A DNA stretch of 64,000 nt from Caballeronia turbans (GTDB lineage: Bacteria; Pseudomonadota; Gammaproteobacteria; Burkholderiales; Burkholderiaceae), in contig FCOD02000034.1 of NCBI GenBank assembly GCA_001544655.2, positions 1 through 64,000 of the forward strand, given 5' to 3'. Position numbers and translations under genes: made by a program. The notes under the pieces are model-generated. The model did no database searches. It had not been told where the DNA came from and worked only from the letters and a program-made list of their open reading frames with translations. This document shows, piece after piece, positions 9,677 to 19,867 of the stretch. Within the stretch, counting starts at the first letter, position 1, and each line of letters begins with the position of its first letter.

Positions 9677-10313
9677 TCCATTTCCTTTCGAGCGTGCGCG
9701 CATAGCGCGTCAACGGATAGCAAAGCACGAAGTAGATGATGGCGACGAGCCCATAGACGAGGAACGGCCGGAAAGTCGCGTTCGAAATCATCGTGCCGGC
9801 CTTCGTGAGTTCCGTGAAGCCGATGATCGATACGAGCGCCGTGTCCTTCACCGCCTGCACCGCGAAGCCGACCGTCGGACCGACCGCGATGCGTGTCGCC
9901 TGCGGCAGGACCACGTGTCGAAGCTGCTCGAAGTAGCTCATCGCGAGACTGGATGACGCTTCCCATTGTCCCTTCGGCACCGCTTCGACCGCGCCGCGCC
10001 AGATTTCCGCGAGATAGGCGCTCGTGAAGAGCGTGAGACCGACCGTCGCGGCGAGCCACGGCGAAACCTCGATGCCGAGCAGCGGCAGGCCGAAGAACAC
10101 GAGGAACAGTTGCATCAGCAGGGGCGTGCCCTGAAAGATCTGGATATACGCCTTGACGAGCGTGCGCAGCAGGTGCGAACCCGAGACGCGCATCACGAGC
10201 AGCGCGAAGCCGACGATGCCGCCCAGCACGAACGACACGATCGACAGCACGACGGTCCAGCGCGCCGCGAGCAACAGGTTCTCGACGATTTGCGCGAGGG
10301 TGAACTCGATCAT
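9663..10313 (-). CDS. Polar amino acid ABC transporter permease (second)
   Basis: A 216-residue inner-membrane permease of the His/Glu/Gln family (HisM/GlnP type) with about five membrane segments. The region FQGTPLLMQLFLVFFGLP and the EAA-loop with RHVVLPQATRIAVG mark the coupling interface with the ATPase. The start is ATG 10313, overlapping the upstream permease stop as ATGA. A longer in-frame extension exists only as a shadow of the upstream gene. Confidence 0.92.
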   Translation of the reverse strand: MIEFTLAQIVENLLLAARWTVVLSIVSFVLGGIVGFALLVMRVSGSHLLRTLVKAYIQIFQGTPLLMQLFLVFFGLPLLGIEVSPWLAATVGLTLFTSAYLAEIWRGAVEAVPKGQWEASSSLAMSYFEQLRHVVLPQATRIAVGPTVGFAVQAVKDTALVSIIGFTELTKAGTMISNATFRPFLVYGLVAIIYFVLCYPLTRYARTLERKWNAAR

Positions 10314-10987
10314 CGCGCTGCGCTCCGGTTGCTCATCAGAAAGCGCTTGCCCGCCGCGTTCAACGCGGTGCGCAACACGAGCGCCATCACGAGATACGCA
10401 GCCGTAGTGAAGAAGCACGTTTCGAAGGCGCGGAAGTTGCGTGACTGAATATAGCTCGCGGCGTAGGTGAGGTCCGGCACCGAGATCTGCGATACGACGG
10501 CGGAGCCGAGCATCGTGATGACGATCTGGCTGGTGAGCGCGGGAAACACCTTCGCGAGCGCCTGCGGCAGCACGACATGGCGAAACGTCTCGCCGCGCGA
10601 CATCGCCAGCGACGCCGCCGCTTCGTGATGCCCCTTCGGCACGGCCGCGATGCCTGCGCGGATGATTTCGATCGAGTACGCGCCGAGATTGAGCGTCATC
10701 GCAAGAATGGCCGCGACGTATTCGCTCAGGTGAATGCCGAGCGCGGGCAGGCCGAAGAACACGAAGAACAGTTGCACGATGAACGGCGTATTGCGCACCG
10801 CCTCGACATAACCGCCGACGATCGCGGCGAGCCACGCTTGCCGGCTGTCGCGCGCGGCGGCACCGAGCACGCCGACCGACACGCCGAGCGCCGTCGACAC
10901 GGCGGTCAATGCGAGCGTCGTCGCCGCGCCGCTCGCGAACATGCCCGCGTACTGCGCGAGATCGGCGAATTGAAGTTCATAGGCCAT
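10310..10987 (-). CDS. Polar amino acid ABC transporter permease (first)
   Basis: A 225-residue permease paralogous to the next gene, with VRNTPFIVQLFFVFFGLP and the EAA-loop RHVVLPQALAKVFPAL. Together they form the heteromeric membrane channel of a polar amino acid importer. It lies 18 bp downstream of the binding-protein gene and ends in a 4-bp ATGA overlap with its partner. Confidence 0.93.
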   Translation of the reverse strand: MAYELQFADLAQYAGMFASGAATTLALTAVSTALGVSVGVLGAAARDSRQAWLAAIVGGYVEAVRNTPFIVQLFFVFFGLPALGIHLSEYVAAILAMTLNLGAYSIEIIRAGIAAVPKGHHEAAASLAMSRGETFRHVVLPQALAKVFPALTSQIVITMLGSAVVSQISVPDLTYAASYIQSRNFRAFETCFFTTAAYLVMALVLRTALNAAGKRFLMSNRSAAR

Positions 10988-11005
10988 ACGTTGCCGCGCT
11001 CTTGA

Positions 11006-11794
11006 TCAAAGGCTCGCGGGCAGCGGCTGGTTGAACCACTTCTTCGACATCGTGTTGAGCGTGCCGTCCTTTTTTGCCTGCGCGATGGTGTCGTCGACCT
11101 TGGTCATCAGGCGCGGCTCGTTCTTGTTCATTCCGACGAAGCAGGGCGAATCCTTGATGATGAACTTCGCTTCCGGCCGGCGCGGCGGATTCTTCGCAAG
11201 GATCGCGGCCGCGACGATGTTGCCCGCCGCGATCAGTTGCACCTGTCCCGAGAGAAACGCGGAGATGGTCGCGTTGTTGTCCTCGAAGCGCTTGATGGTC
11301 GCGTTCGGCGCCATCTGCGACAGCGCGATTTCTTCCAGCGCGCCGCGCGTCGCGCCGACGGTCTTGCCGGTGAGATCGGCGGGGCTGCTCACCTTGATGT
11401 CGGCCGGGCCGAACACGCCCTGGAAGTAGGGCGCATAAGGGGTGGAGAAATCGAGCACCTTCTCGCGTTCCGGCGTCTTGCCGAGCGACGAGATCACGAG
11501 ATCGACCTTGTTGGTCGTGAGATACGGAATGCGGTTCGCGCTGTTCACGGGCACGAGCTCGAGCTTCACGTTCATCGATTTGGCGAGCAACGCGGCCATG
11601 TCGACGTCGTAGCCTTGCGGCTTCATGTCCGCGCCGACCGAGCCGAAAGGCGGATAGTCCTCGGGCACGGCGACGCGCAATGTGCCGTTCCTGGCGATGG
11701 TGTCGAGGGCGTCGGCGTGCGCGGCGAAGGGCGCGAGGGAAAGCAGCAACGCGACGAGTGCGGTGCGTCGCGCGCGGGAAAACGTGGTGAGCAT
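11006..11794 (-). CDS. Polar amino acid ABC transporter, periplasmic binding protein
   Basis: About 262 residues, family 3 solute-binding protein (SBP_bac_3). A signal peptide is visible (MLTTFSRARRTALVALLLSLAPFAAHA, probable cleavage after AHA). The mature part has TLRVAVPEDYPPFG, GYDVDMAALLAK, DLVISSLGKTPEREKVLDFS and GATRGA, the usual ligand-contact blocks. ATG 11794 is preceded by GAAGGATC as Shine-Dalgarno, so I reject the upstream ATG at 11824. It is the first gene of the transporter set, just downstream of a sigma-54-type promoter. Confidence 0.93.
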   Translation of the reverse strand: MLTTFSRARRTALVALLLSLAPFAAHADALDTIARNGTLRVAVPEDYPPFGSVGADMKPQGYDVDMAALLAKSMNVKLELVPVNSANRIPYLTTNKVDLVISSLGKTPEREKVLDFSTPYAPYFQGVFGPADIKVSSPADLTGKTVGATRGALEEIALSQMAPNATIKRFEDNNATISAFLSGQVQLIAAGNIVAAAILAKNPPRRPEAKFIIKDSPCFVGMNKNEPRLMTKVDDTIAQAKKDGTLNTMSKKWFNQPLPASL

Positions 11795-11855
11795 CGATGA
11801 TCCTTCGGTCTTGAACGGCCGCATTGGAAGGCGCGGCTCTCGAGCCGAGGCTTAA

Positions 11856-11871
11856 AGCGAGAGTCGTGCCA
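11856..11871 (-). promoter_or_regulatory. Candidate sigma-54 promoter for the ABC transporter-ureABCEFG block
   Basis: On the minus strand the sequence TGGCACGACTCTCGCT has GG and GC separated by exactly 10 bases and matches the sigma-54 consensus TGGCACG-N4-TTGCW with one mismatch in the -12 box. It would start transcription near 11846, about 50 bases before the binding-protein gene. It lies between ureD and the transporter. Confidence 0.7.
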
Positions 11872-11924
11872 TCGATGTCTATTCGTTGTATCGCCTGCGT
11901 TTGCCGGTTGCGCGTCTGTTGTTG

Positions 11925-11941
11925 CGCACAACGGGTGTGCA
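11925..11941. promoter_or_regulatory. Candidate NtrC-like enhancer palindrome
   Basis: CGCACA-ACGGG-TGTGCA is an inverted repeat with 6-bp arms, 5-bp spacer and one mismatch. Its layout resembles the NtrC site TGCACC-N5-GGTGCA. It is centred about 87 bases upstream of the start expected from the sigma-54 element at 11856-11871, a position suitable for an enhancer-binding protein. Confidence 0.4.
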
Positions 11942-11966
11942 ATCCGATGCGCTGCGCTGGTGCGTA

Positions 11967-12827
11967 CTAGGTAGTCCACAAACGCAAAGGCCGCGCATCG
12001 ACGCCATGCACGACGGGACGAAGGCGCGTCCAGCAATCGGTGAGCGTGTTCTGGAGCGGCTCCATCGAGCGGCTGATCGCGCGCACGATCAAGACGCCCG
12101 GACCGACGCACGATGCGCCGGCGCGCAGTTCATCGTCGAAGGGCAGTTGCGCGGTGAGGGCTTCGGCGAGGGCATCGTCGCAAGCGGGGCCGATCGCCCA
12201 CAGCGTGCCGTAGGCGGGAAAGCCGGCGAGTCCTTGCGCGGCATCGCGCAGCGGATCGTTTGCATCGAGCAGCGTGCGCTCGAACCAGAGCGTCGAGCCG
12301 TCGCGCCGCGTAATGCGCGATATCGCCTTGATGTGTCCTTGCGTCCACTTTTCGCCGGCGGCGGCGCGGCCGAGCAGCATCGCGTCCCAGCCGATCGCGC
12401 TCGCGCCTTCATCGAGTGTGAGATTGAATTCGAGTTCCACGTTCGACGACTCGAACACGATGTTGTTTTGCGGTAGCCAGTCGAGCTTCGCGTGCGCCGC
12501 GAGAGCTATATCGATGCGCTGCGTCGCGAGCTTGCCGTTGGCCTTGTACCATTTGGTCGCGCCGGGCGTCGTGATGACGGCGTGCGTGTGCTCCAGAAGG
12601 CGCACGTCGATGGACAGGCGGTCGCCGCCCGCCACGCCGCCCGGCGGATGCACGATCACCGAGTGACAGATATCGCCTTCGGGATAGAGCGGCCGTTGCA
12701 GCCTCAACGGTCCTTCGTGCTTGCGATGAACGCAAACGGTGCGGCCATGCTGATGCGCGTAGCCGAGTTCGAGCGAGCCGCGCCATGTGTTCGGATCGAC
12801 GAGCGTCGCGTGCGATTCATGAAGCAT
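11967..12827 (-). CDS. ureD: Urease accessory protein UreD (UreH)
   Basis: A 286-residue urease chaperone that binds apo-UreABC and recruits UreF-UreG for nickel insertion. Recognisable blocks are [29 protein letters not shown] and [10 protein letters not shown], all UreD signatures. It starts 39 bp after urtE on the same strand. In related species it is normally followed directly by ureA. Here a four-gene amino acid transporter intervenes, and ureD lies about 3.1 kb from ureA. Confidence 0.95.
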   Translation of the reverse strand: MLHESHATLVDPNTWRGSLELGYAHQHGRTVCVHRKHEGPLRLQRPLYPEGDICHSVIVHPPGGVAGGDRLSIDVRLLEHTHAVITTPGATKWYKANGKLATQRIDIALAAHAKLDWLPQNNIVFESSNVELEFNLTLDEGASAIGWDAMLLGRAAAGEKWTQGHIKAISRITRRDGSTLWFERTLLDANDPLRDAAQGLAGFPAYGTLWAIGPACDDALAEALTAQLPFDDELRAGASCVGPGVLIVRAISRSMEPLQNTLTDCWTRLRPVVHGVDARPLRLWTT

Positions 12828-12866
12828 GAAAAAGAAGCGATATGCGCGATGGAGAGGGAATCGTCA

Positions 12867-13559
12867 TCATACGGCGATCAGCTCGCGCACTCCATGCTCG
12901 TCCATCTCGGAGCCCGCGCCGCCCGCGACGATTTCGCCGCGACTCATCACCCAGTAGCGATCGGCGAGCTCGCGTGCGAAGTCGTAATACTGCTCGACGA
13001 GCAGCACGGTCATGCCCATTTCATCGACGAGCTGTCGCAGCGTGCGGCCGATGTCGCGGATGATAGACGGCTGGATGCCCTCAGTCGGTTCATCGAGGAT
13101 GAGCAGTTGCGGCTCGCTCATCAGCGCGCGGCCGATTGCGAGCTGTTGTTGCTGACCGCCCGAGAGATCGCCGCCTCTGCGGTTTTTCATGTCTCTGAGG
13201 ACGGGGAAGAGATCGTAGATGCGATCAGGAATCTTCGATGGCGCTTTTCGGCTCGCTGCGCCGACCAGCAGGTTTTCTTCCACGGTGAGACGCCCGAAGA
13301 TGTCGCGTCCCTGCGGCACGTAGGCGAGGCCGTTCGCGACACGCGCGTGAGTTGGCATCGACGAGATCTTGTTGCCGCGCCAGTTGATGGTGCCGCTTTT
13401 GGTCGGCACGACGCCCATCAGACAGCGCAGCAGTGTCGTCTTGCCGACGCCGTTGCGGCCGAGCAGCACCGTGAGCTCGCCGTCGGGCACGGTCATCTTC
13501 ACATCGCGGAGGATGTGGCTGCCGCCGTAGTACTGGTTCAGGTTTTCGACTTCTAGCAT
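12867..13559 (-). CDS. urtE: Urea ABC transporter ATPase UrtE
   Basis: A 230-residue LivF-type ATPase of the high-affinity urea importer. Walker A GRNGVGKTT, signature LSGGQQQQLAIGRALM and Walker B LLILDEPTEGIQPS (the TEGIQPS form is usual for UrtE) are visible. It starts with MLEVENLNQYYGGSHILRDV. It lies 90 bp after urtD. Confidence 0.95.
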   Translation of the reverse strand: MLEVENLNQYYGGSHILRDVKMTVPDGELTVLLGRNGVGKTTLLRCLMGVVPTKSGTINWRGNKISSMPTHARVANGLAYVPQGRDIFGRLTVEENLLVGAASRKAPSKIPDRIYDLFPVLRDMKNRRGGDLSGGQQQQLAIGRALMSEPQLLILDEPTEGIQPSIIRDIGRTLRQLVDEMGMTVLLVEQYYDFARELADRYWVMSRGEIVAGGAGSEMDEHGVRELIAV

Positions 13560-13649
13560 TTTGGCCTGCTTTCTGTTGGGGTTTCGTTGCGCTGGATCCC
13601 GTTAGCATGTCGGGCTTGCGCGAAACGAAAGCCCGCGGCAACAAACAAA

Positions 13650-14534
13650 TCACCGCCCGAGATAAGACTCAATAACGGCCTCGTCCCGCTTGACATCATC
13701 CAATGTTCCTTCAGCGAGAACCCGTCCTTCAGCCATCACAGTGACCTTGCCACTGTCGCCAGCAAGCGCAGCAACGAACTCCATATCATGCTCGACGACC
13801 ATCATCGAACACGATCCCCGCAGCTTGTTCAGAAGCTCGGCGAGTTCCATCGTCTCGTGATCGGTCATGCCTGCGGCAGGCTCATCGAGGAGCAAAAGAG
13901 CAGGCTGCTGCATCAGCAACATGCCGATTTCGAGCCGCTGCTTCTGTCCATGCGAAAGCTCCCCCGCGAGCCGCGTCGCCTGATGCTGCAATCGAATCAG
14001 CTCCAGTGTTTCCTCGATGCGCGCCTGTGCCTGCCGATCCAGCCGCGCGCGCAGAGATGCAAACCAGCGCTTGTCGGTCTTCATCGCGAGTTCGAGGTTT
14101 TCCCACACGGGATGGTTCTCGAACACAGTCGGCTTCTGGAATTTGCGGCCGATGCCCGTGCGAGCGATCACCGGCTCCGACATGCGCGTGAGATCGAGCG
14201 TCTGGCCGAGAAAGACCTTGCCGTCATCGGGGCGCGTCTTGCCGGTAATGACGTCCATCATCGTCGTCTTGCCCGCGCCGTTCGGGCCGATCACGCAGCG
14301 CAACTCGCCCACGTCGATGGCCAACGCCAGCTTGTTCAATGCGCGAAAGCCATCGAAGCTCACGGTGACGTCCTCGAGATAGAGAATCGTGCCGTGCGAT
14401 ACGTCGATCTCACCGGGCGCGAGCACATGGCCCAGCCCCGAGATGACGTTGATGTTCTTGTGATTCGATTCGGGCGAATCCGGCGCGGGCGGAATCGGCG
14501 GAAGGTCGACGATCAAAGCATGGTGTGCGGTCAT
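13650..14534 (-). CDS. urtD: Urea ABC transporter ATPase UrtD
   Basis: A 294-residue LivG-type ATPase. Walker A GPNGAGKTT, signature LSHGQKQRLEIGMLL and Walker B LLLLDEPAAGMT are visible. The N-terminus carries about 45 extra residues before ILYLEDVTVSFDGF, common in this family. ATG 14534 overlaps the urtC stop (ATGA), supporting this start over a longer frame. Confidence 0.95.
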   Translation of the reverse strand: MTAHHALIVDLPPIPPAPDSPESNHKNINVISGLGHVLAPGEIDVSHGTILYLEDVTVSFDGFRALNKLALAIDVGELRCVIGPNGAGKTTMMDVITGKTRPDDGKVFLGQTLDLTRMSEPVIARTGIGRKFQKPTVFENHPVWENLELAMKTDKRWFASLRARLDRQAQARIEETLELIRLQHQATRLAGELSHGQKQRLEIGMLLMQQPALLLLDEPAAGMTDHETMELAELLNKLRGSCSMMVVEHDMEFVAALAGDSGKVTVMAEGRVLAEGTLDDVKRDEAVIESYLGR

Positions 14535-15724
14535 TCTGCGCAATCTCCAGCGGTCTTCTTGCGGCGCGCGAGATCGATGAGACCCATGATGCCGTTCGGC
14601 AGAAGCAAGGGCACGAGCGTGAAGATGAGGCCGAGGAAGAACAGCCAGTACTCCGCGAAGTATGCGGTGAAAAAGCTCTTCGCGCCGTTCACCGCAAACG
14701 CGCCGATGATCGGGCCGATCAACGTGCCGCGTCCGCCGACCGCGACCCAGATGGCCATTTCTATCGAATTTGCCGGCGACATCTCGCTCGGATTGATGAT
14801 GCCGACCTGCGGCACGTACAACGCCCCCGCGATGCCGCACAGCACGGCCGACACGGTCCAGATGAAGAGCTTGTACGCGAGCGGGCTGTAGCCGAGAAAC
14901 ATCAGGCGCGCTTCGCCGTCGCGCACGCCGGTGACGACGCGCCCGAGCTTCGACGTGACGATCCAGCGCGCCGCGAGAAACGCGAGCACGAGCATGGCGA
15001 ACGTGATGAGAAACAACGCCGTGCGCGTACCCGGATGCGTGACGGAGAAGCCCGCGATGCGCTTGAAATCCGTGAAGCCGTTGTTGCCGCCGAAGCCCGT
15101 TTCATTGCGATAGAAGAGCAGCATCGCGGCGAAGGTCATGGCCTGCGTGATGATCGACAGATAGACGCCTTTCACGCGCGAGCGGAACGTGAAGAAACCG
15201 AACAGCCACGCGAGCACGCCGGGCACGAGCACGACGAGCAGCAACGCGTACCAGAGATGCTCCGTGCCTTCCCAGTACCACGGCAGCTTGTGCCAGTCGA
15301 GAAACACCATGAAGTCGGGCAGGTCGCTCTGATACGTGCCTTCTCGGCCGATCGAGCGCATCAGGTACATGCCCATCGCGTAGCCGCCGAGCGCGAAAAA
15401 GAGCGCATGGCCGAGGCTCAGGATGCCGCAGTAACCCCACACGAGATCGAGCGCGAGCGCGCCGATCGCATAGCACATGAGCTTGCCGATGAGCGTCATC
15501 GCATAGGCGGACAGATGGAACGTGCTCGTCTCGGGCAGCACGAGCGCGCTGACCGGCACGAAGATGCCCATCGCGATGATGAGCGCGATCAGCGCGAGCC
15601 ATCCGTTACGCGGCAGGAGCGCGGCGCGCGGCGGCAGGCCGAGCGCGAACCCCGCGCGCGCGGCGCCCGCATCGGGTTGCGGCGCGACGTCGAGATTCGC
15701 GCCGACGTTGGTCGAGGCGGTCAT
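14531..15724 (-). CDS. urtC: Urea ABC transporter permease UrtC
   Basis: A 397-residue LivM-type inner-membrane permease with roughly ten hydrophobic segments. Family blocks include ALDLVWGYCGILSLGHALFFALGGYAMGMYLM (residues near 90-125) and the VGGRGTLIGPIIGAF coupling region near the C-terminus. It follows urtB by 3 bp and overlaps urtD by 4 bp. Confidence 0.95.
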   Translation of the reverse strand: MTASTNVGANLDVAPQPDAGAARAGFALGLPPRAALLPRNGWLALIALIIAMGIFVPVSALVLPETSTFHLSAYAMTLIGKLMCYAIGALALDLVWGYCGILSLGHALFFALGGYAMGMYLMRSIGREGTYQSDLPDFMVFLDWHKLPWYWEGTEHLWYALLLVVLVPGVLAWLFGFFTFRSRVKGVYLSIITQAMTFAAMLLFYRNETGFGGNNGFTDFKRIAGFSVTHPGTRTALFLITFAMLVLAFLAARWIVTSKLGRVVTGVRDGEARLMFLGYSPLAYKLFIWTVSAVLCGIAGALYVPQVGIINPSEMSPANSIEMAIWVAVGGRGTLIGPIIGAFAVNGAKSFFTAYFAEYWLFFLGLIFTLVPLLLPNGIMGLIDLARRKKTAGDCAE

Positions 15725-15727
15725 GGC

Positions 15728-17332
<1,605 letters not shown>

Positions 17333-17413
17333 GATGGCCTTTCTGATGAGACATGGACGGCCGCGCGAATTAGGAAGGCGCGCGCGGCCTCACTGCTTCA
17401 AACCATCACGGCA

Positions 17414-18721
17414 TCACGCGACACGCACGCGCTGACGGCGCAGGAACGCGGGAATGGAGCTGACGATATCCGGCTTGCCCTGATTGCCAGCGATATACGG
17501 ACTCCACGGCTGCGCGCGCACCGCCGTCTTCGTCTTCCACACGACGTTGAACTGCCCGTCGCTGCGAATTTCGCCGATCATCACCGGCTTGTGCAGATGG
17601 TGATTGCCGTCCATCGACAGCGTGAATCCCGAGGGTGCGGCGAAGGTCTGGCCGATCATCGCGGTGCGCACCTTGTCGACGTCGGCGCTCTTGGCTTTTT
17701 CGACGGCCTGCTTCCACATGTGGATGCCGACAAAGGTCGCTTCCATCGGGTCGTTCGTCACGCGCTTGTCGCCGCCCGGCAGGTTTTGCGCTTTCACGTA
17801 CTCGAAGAATTGCTTCTCGAACTTCGAGTTGTTCGTGTTCTTTACCGACATGAAGTAGTTCCATGCGGCGAGATGGCCGACGAGCGGCTTCGTATCGATG
17901 CCGCGCAATTCTTCTTCACCGACCGAGAATGCGACGACGGGCACGTCGGTCGCTTTCAGGCCCTGGTTGCCGAGCTCCTTGTAGAACGGTACGTTGGAAT
18001 CGCCGTTGATCGTAGAGATGACAGTTGTCTTTCCCCCTTGGGCAAAGGTCTTGATGTTCGCGACGATGGTTTGATAGTCGCTATGTCCGAATGGTGTGTA
18101 GACCTCTTGTATGTCCGCATCCTTGACGCCCTTGGAATGTAGGAACGCGCGCAGGATCTTGTTGGTCGTGCGCGGATACACGTAGTCGGTGCCGAGCAGG
18201 AAGAAGCGCTTGGCGCTGCCGCCTTCCGGACCCATCAGATATTCGACGGCGGGGATTGCCTGCTGATTCGGCGCCGCGCCCGTATAGAACACGTTGCGCG
18301 ACATCTCTTCGCCTTCGTACTGCACGGGGTAGAACAGCAGGCCGTTGAGTTCCTCGAAGACCGGCAGCACGGACTTGCGCGAGACGGACGTCCAGCAGCC
18401 GAACACGACGGCGCACTTGTCCTGCGTGAGAAGCTGACGCGCTTTCTCGGCGAAGAGCGGCCAGTTCGAAGCCGGATCGACGACGACGGGTTCGAGCTGT
18501 CGGCCCATGACGCCGCCGCTCTTGTTGATATCGGCGATGGTCATGAGCGCCGTGTCCTTCAGCGACGTCTCGGAGATCGCCATCGTGCCCGACAGCGAAT
18601 GCAGGACGCCGACCTTGATCGGACCCGTATCGGCGGCCTGGGCCTTCGTGAACGGAAGCTGACCCGCGAGGGCGAGCGCCCCCGACATGGAGCCGAACTT
18701 CAGCAGACTGCGTCGTTTCAT
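17414..18721 (-). CDS. urtA: Urea ABC transporter substrate-binding protein UrtA
   Basis: A 435-residue periplasmic binding protein for urea and the first gene of the urt operon. The N-terminus MKRRSLLKFGSMSGALALAG has a twin-arginine motif (RRSLLK), so Tat export is likely. The mature start IKVGVLHSLSGTMAISE and ITSC-type blocks (FGCWTSVSRKSVLPVFEE) identify UrtA. ATG 18721 has AAGGGGAAC upstream as ribosome site; the longer in-frame upstream extension is rejected. A sigma-54-type promoter lies about 60 bases upstream. Confidence 0.95.
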   Translation of the reverse strand: MKRRSLLKFGSMSGALALAGQLPFTKAQAADTGPIKVGVLHSLSGTMAISETSLKDTALMTIADINKSGGVMGRQLEPVVVDPASNWPLFAEKARQLLTQDKCAVVFGCWTSVSRKSVLPVFEELNGLLFYPVQYEGEEMSRNVFYTGAAPNQQAIPAVEYLMGPEGGSAKRFFLLGTDYVYPRTTNKILRAFLHSKGVKDADIQEVYTPFGHSDYQTIVANIKTFAQGGKTTVISTINGDSNVPFYKELGNQGLKATDVPVVAFSVGEEELRGIDTKPLVGHLAAWNYFMSVKNTNNSKFEKQFFEYVKAQNLPGGDKRVTNDPMEATFVGIHMWKQAVEKAKSADVDKVRTAMIGQTFAAPSGFTLSMDGNHHLHKPVMIGEIRSDGQFNVVWKTKTAVRAQPWSPYIAGNQGKPDIVSSIPAFLRRQRVRVA

Positions 18722-18780
18722 GATGAATGTTCCCCTTGCCGATGTGTTTGTTTGAGCAATGACGATTGCTCGCATCGTTC

Positions 18781-18797
18781 TGCAAGGGTTATGCCAA
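18781..18797 (-). promoter_or_regulatory. Candidate sigma-54 promoter of urtA
   Basis: On the minus strand TTGGCATAACCCTTGCA places GG and GC exactly 10 bases apart and fits the sigma-54 consensus (-24 TTGGCA, -12 TTGCA) very well. The predicted start is near 18770, leaving about a 49-base leader before urtA. One NtrC-like half-site, TGGTGCA, lies at 18885-18891. This implies nitrogen-limitation control of urea uptake. Confidence 0.75.
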
Positions 18798-18951
18798 TGA
18801 GGGTGGAATGCCCGGATCGCTTGGGTTTGCGGGTGGTTCGTGGAAGGTTTTACTGCTGCGTGGTCATGTTGTGGGGCGGGGTTTTGGTGCACATCGGAGG
18901 TTGCGTGCATCGTTGCGGTGCGGGTGCGCTTTGTTTTTGCTTATTGCGCGA

Positions 18952-19013
18952 TCCCGTTATCGTGTCGGTCTATTGGCACTGCCTCTCCCCGGGGCGGCTG
19001 TCGCTTTCTTCGC
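18952..19013 (-). repeat. Degenerate inverted copy of the dispersed repeat (R3)
   Basis: Read on the plus strand, TCCCGTTATCGTGTCGGTCT and the following bases align with the reverse complement of R1 (130-165 back to about 100), including the shared core CGGGGCGGC and CTTTCTT. Many single-base differences mark it as an old copy. The hairpin half is lost. It is inverted relative to R2 about 0.7 kb away. Confidence 0.6.
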
Positions 19014-19300
19014 ACATGTGCCAACCATGTCTCCCTGCTATTGATCGGGACGTTCGATCGGTTCCCAATTCATCGAGTTTGCAGTAGTGATTTGCAAACG
19101 AGGGCGAAGTTCTGGATGCGCTTGCGCCTGACTAAGAATTGCCATACATCCGATAAGTCGTGCGTGTTCGTTCGTCACTGGTTCGCCGCATTGATCGGCG
19201 CGATCAGGAGGCACGTTGAAAACGAATCCTGCGGCCGCTCGCTCTGCAATGGCTGATTGCACGGCGTCTCGATGAACAGGCTCGGCGGCGGTCTTTCATC

Positions 19301-19555
19301 TCAATACCCTCGGCATCGCTGGTAGTTCTCAAAAGCTCGTTCCTTATATAGTAGGTAAGTGCATGAATCTTGAAACGTCGCTCGCGCGACTTGGCATTCT
19401 TCCACAGCCTCTTCTGCCTCGCTGACTCCACGCGCGGCCAATTCGGTCGCATTGTCAACCAATGAATCCGGCTGATACTCGAATGGCAGCGCGTCACCAA
19501 GCCGTGCTAGTGAGTTATTCCGAAGCTGGGATGTGTACAACTGAGGGGGCTGCAC
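19301..19555 (-). pseudogene. Possible gene remnant or small hypothetical protein
   Basis: A reading frame of about 84 residues from a GTG at 19555, ending FENYQRCRGY. Amino acid make-up is balanced and codon use is less GC-biased than in neighbours, unlike the shadow frames around it. No domain is recognised, no ribosome site is convincing and no partner gene is adjacent. It may be a decayed fragment of a transferred gene. A second open stretch in another frame continues downstream (about 19262-19038). Confidence 0.25.
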
Positions 19556-19677
19556 GCCGACCGATTGACCCGTCGGCCGCGAAGCGGGCCGGAGCCATTT
19601 GGCGCTGAACCAGTGAAGCAAGCGGCGCGAGGTGGCAGACCGTGCGCGAGCCAAGCTTGGTTGGGCCTACAAGGGCG

Positions 19678-19843
19678 ATACTTAGGCGGGTGCCACTCGC
19701 GGTTGGCAAGCATGGTCAAACTGCGTGTGGCCGCGGGCCTAAACGAGCTGCTTTCTTTGCAGCAGCAAAGAAAGTGACTGCAGCCCCGCACAGGGGCAGT
19801 GCTAATAGACCGACGCGAAATCAGGATTCCACGAAAGCTAATA
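19678..19843 (+). repeat. Dispersed repeat copy R2
   Basis: This copy matches R1 (3-165) over its whole length: CTTAGG, GGCAAGCATGG, AAACTGCGTGTG, the hairpin CTTTCTTTGC (19751-19760), AGCA, GCAAAGAAAG (19765-19774), then CCCCGCACAGGGGCA and GCTAATA. It lacks the 15-base insertion of R1. It ends about 25 bases downstream of the MFS gene stop (minus strand). Confidence 0.8.
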
Positions 19844-19867
19844 GCACAAAGCCCCAATCAAAAAACC

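Larger units (their letters stand above)
18798..19867. other. Gene-poor spacer between urtA and the MFS gene
   Basis: About 1.07 kb holds no confident gene. It contains a degraded inverted copy of the dispersed repeat (18952-19013), a lower-GC stretch with a weak minus-strand reading frame (19301-19555), and a full repeat copy (19678-19843). Both flanking genes are on the minus strand, so the spacer includes the 3' side of the MFS gene and the promoter side of urtA. Confidence 0.7.

Noticed and set aside
18840-19256. A 138-residue plus-strand frame upstream of urtA
   Set aside because: It runs across the degraded repeat R3, is Cys/Arg/Phe-rich and has no ribosome site; the repeat explains the similarity to other frames.
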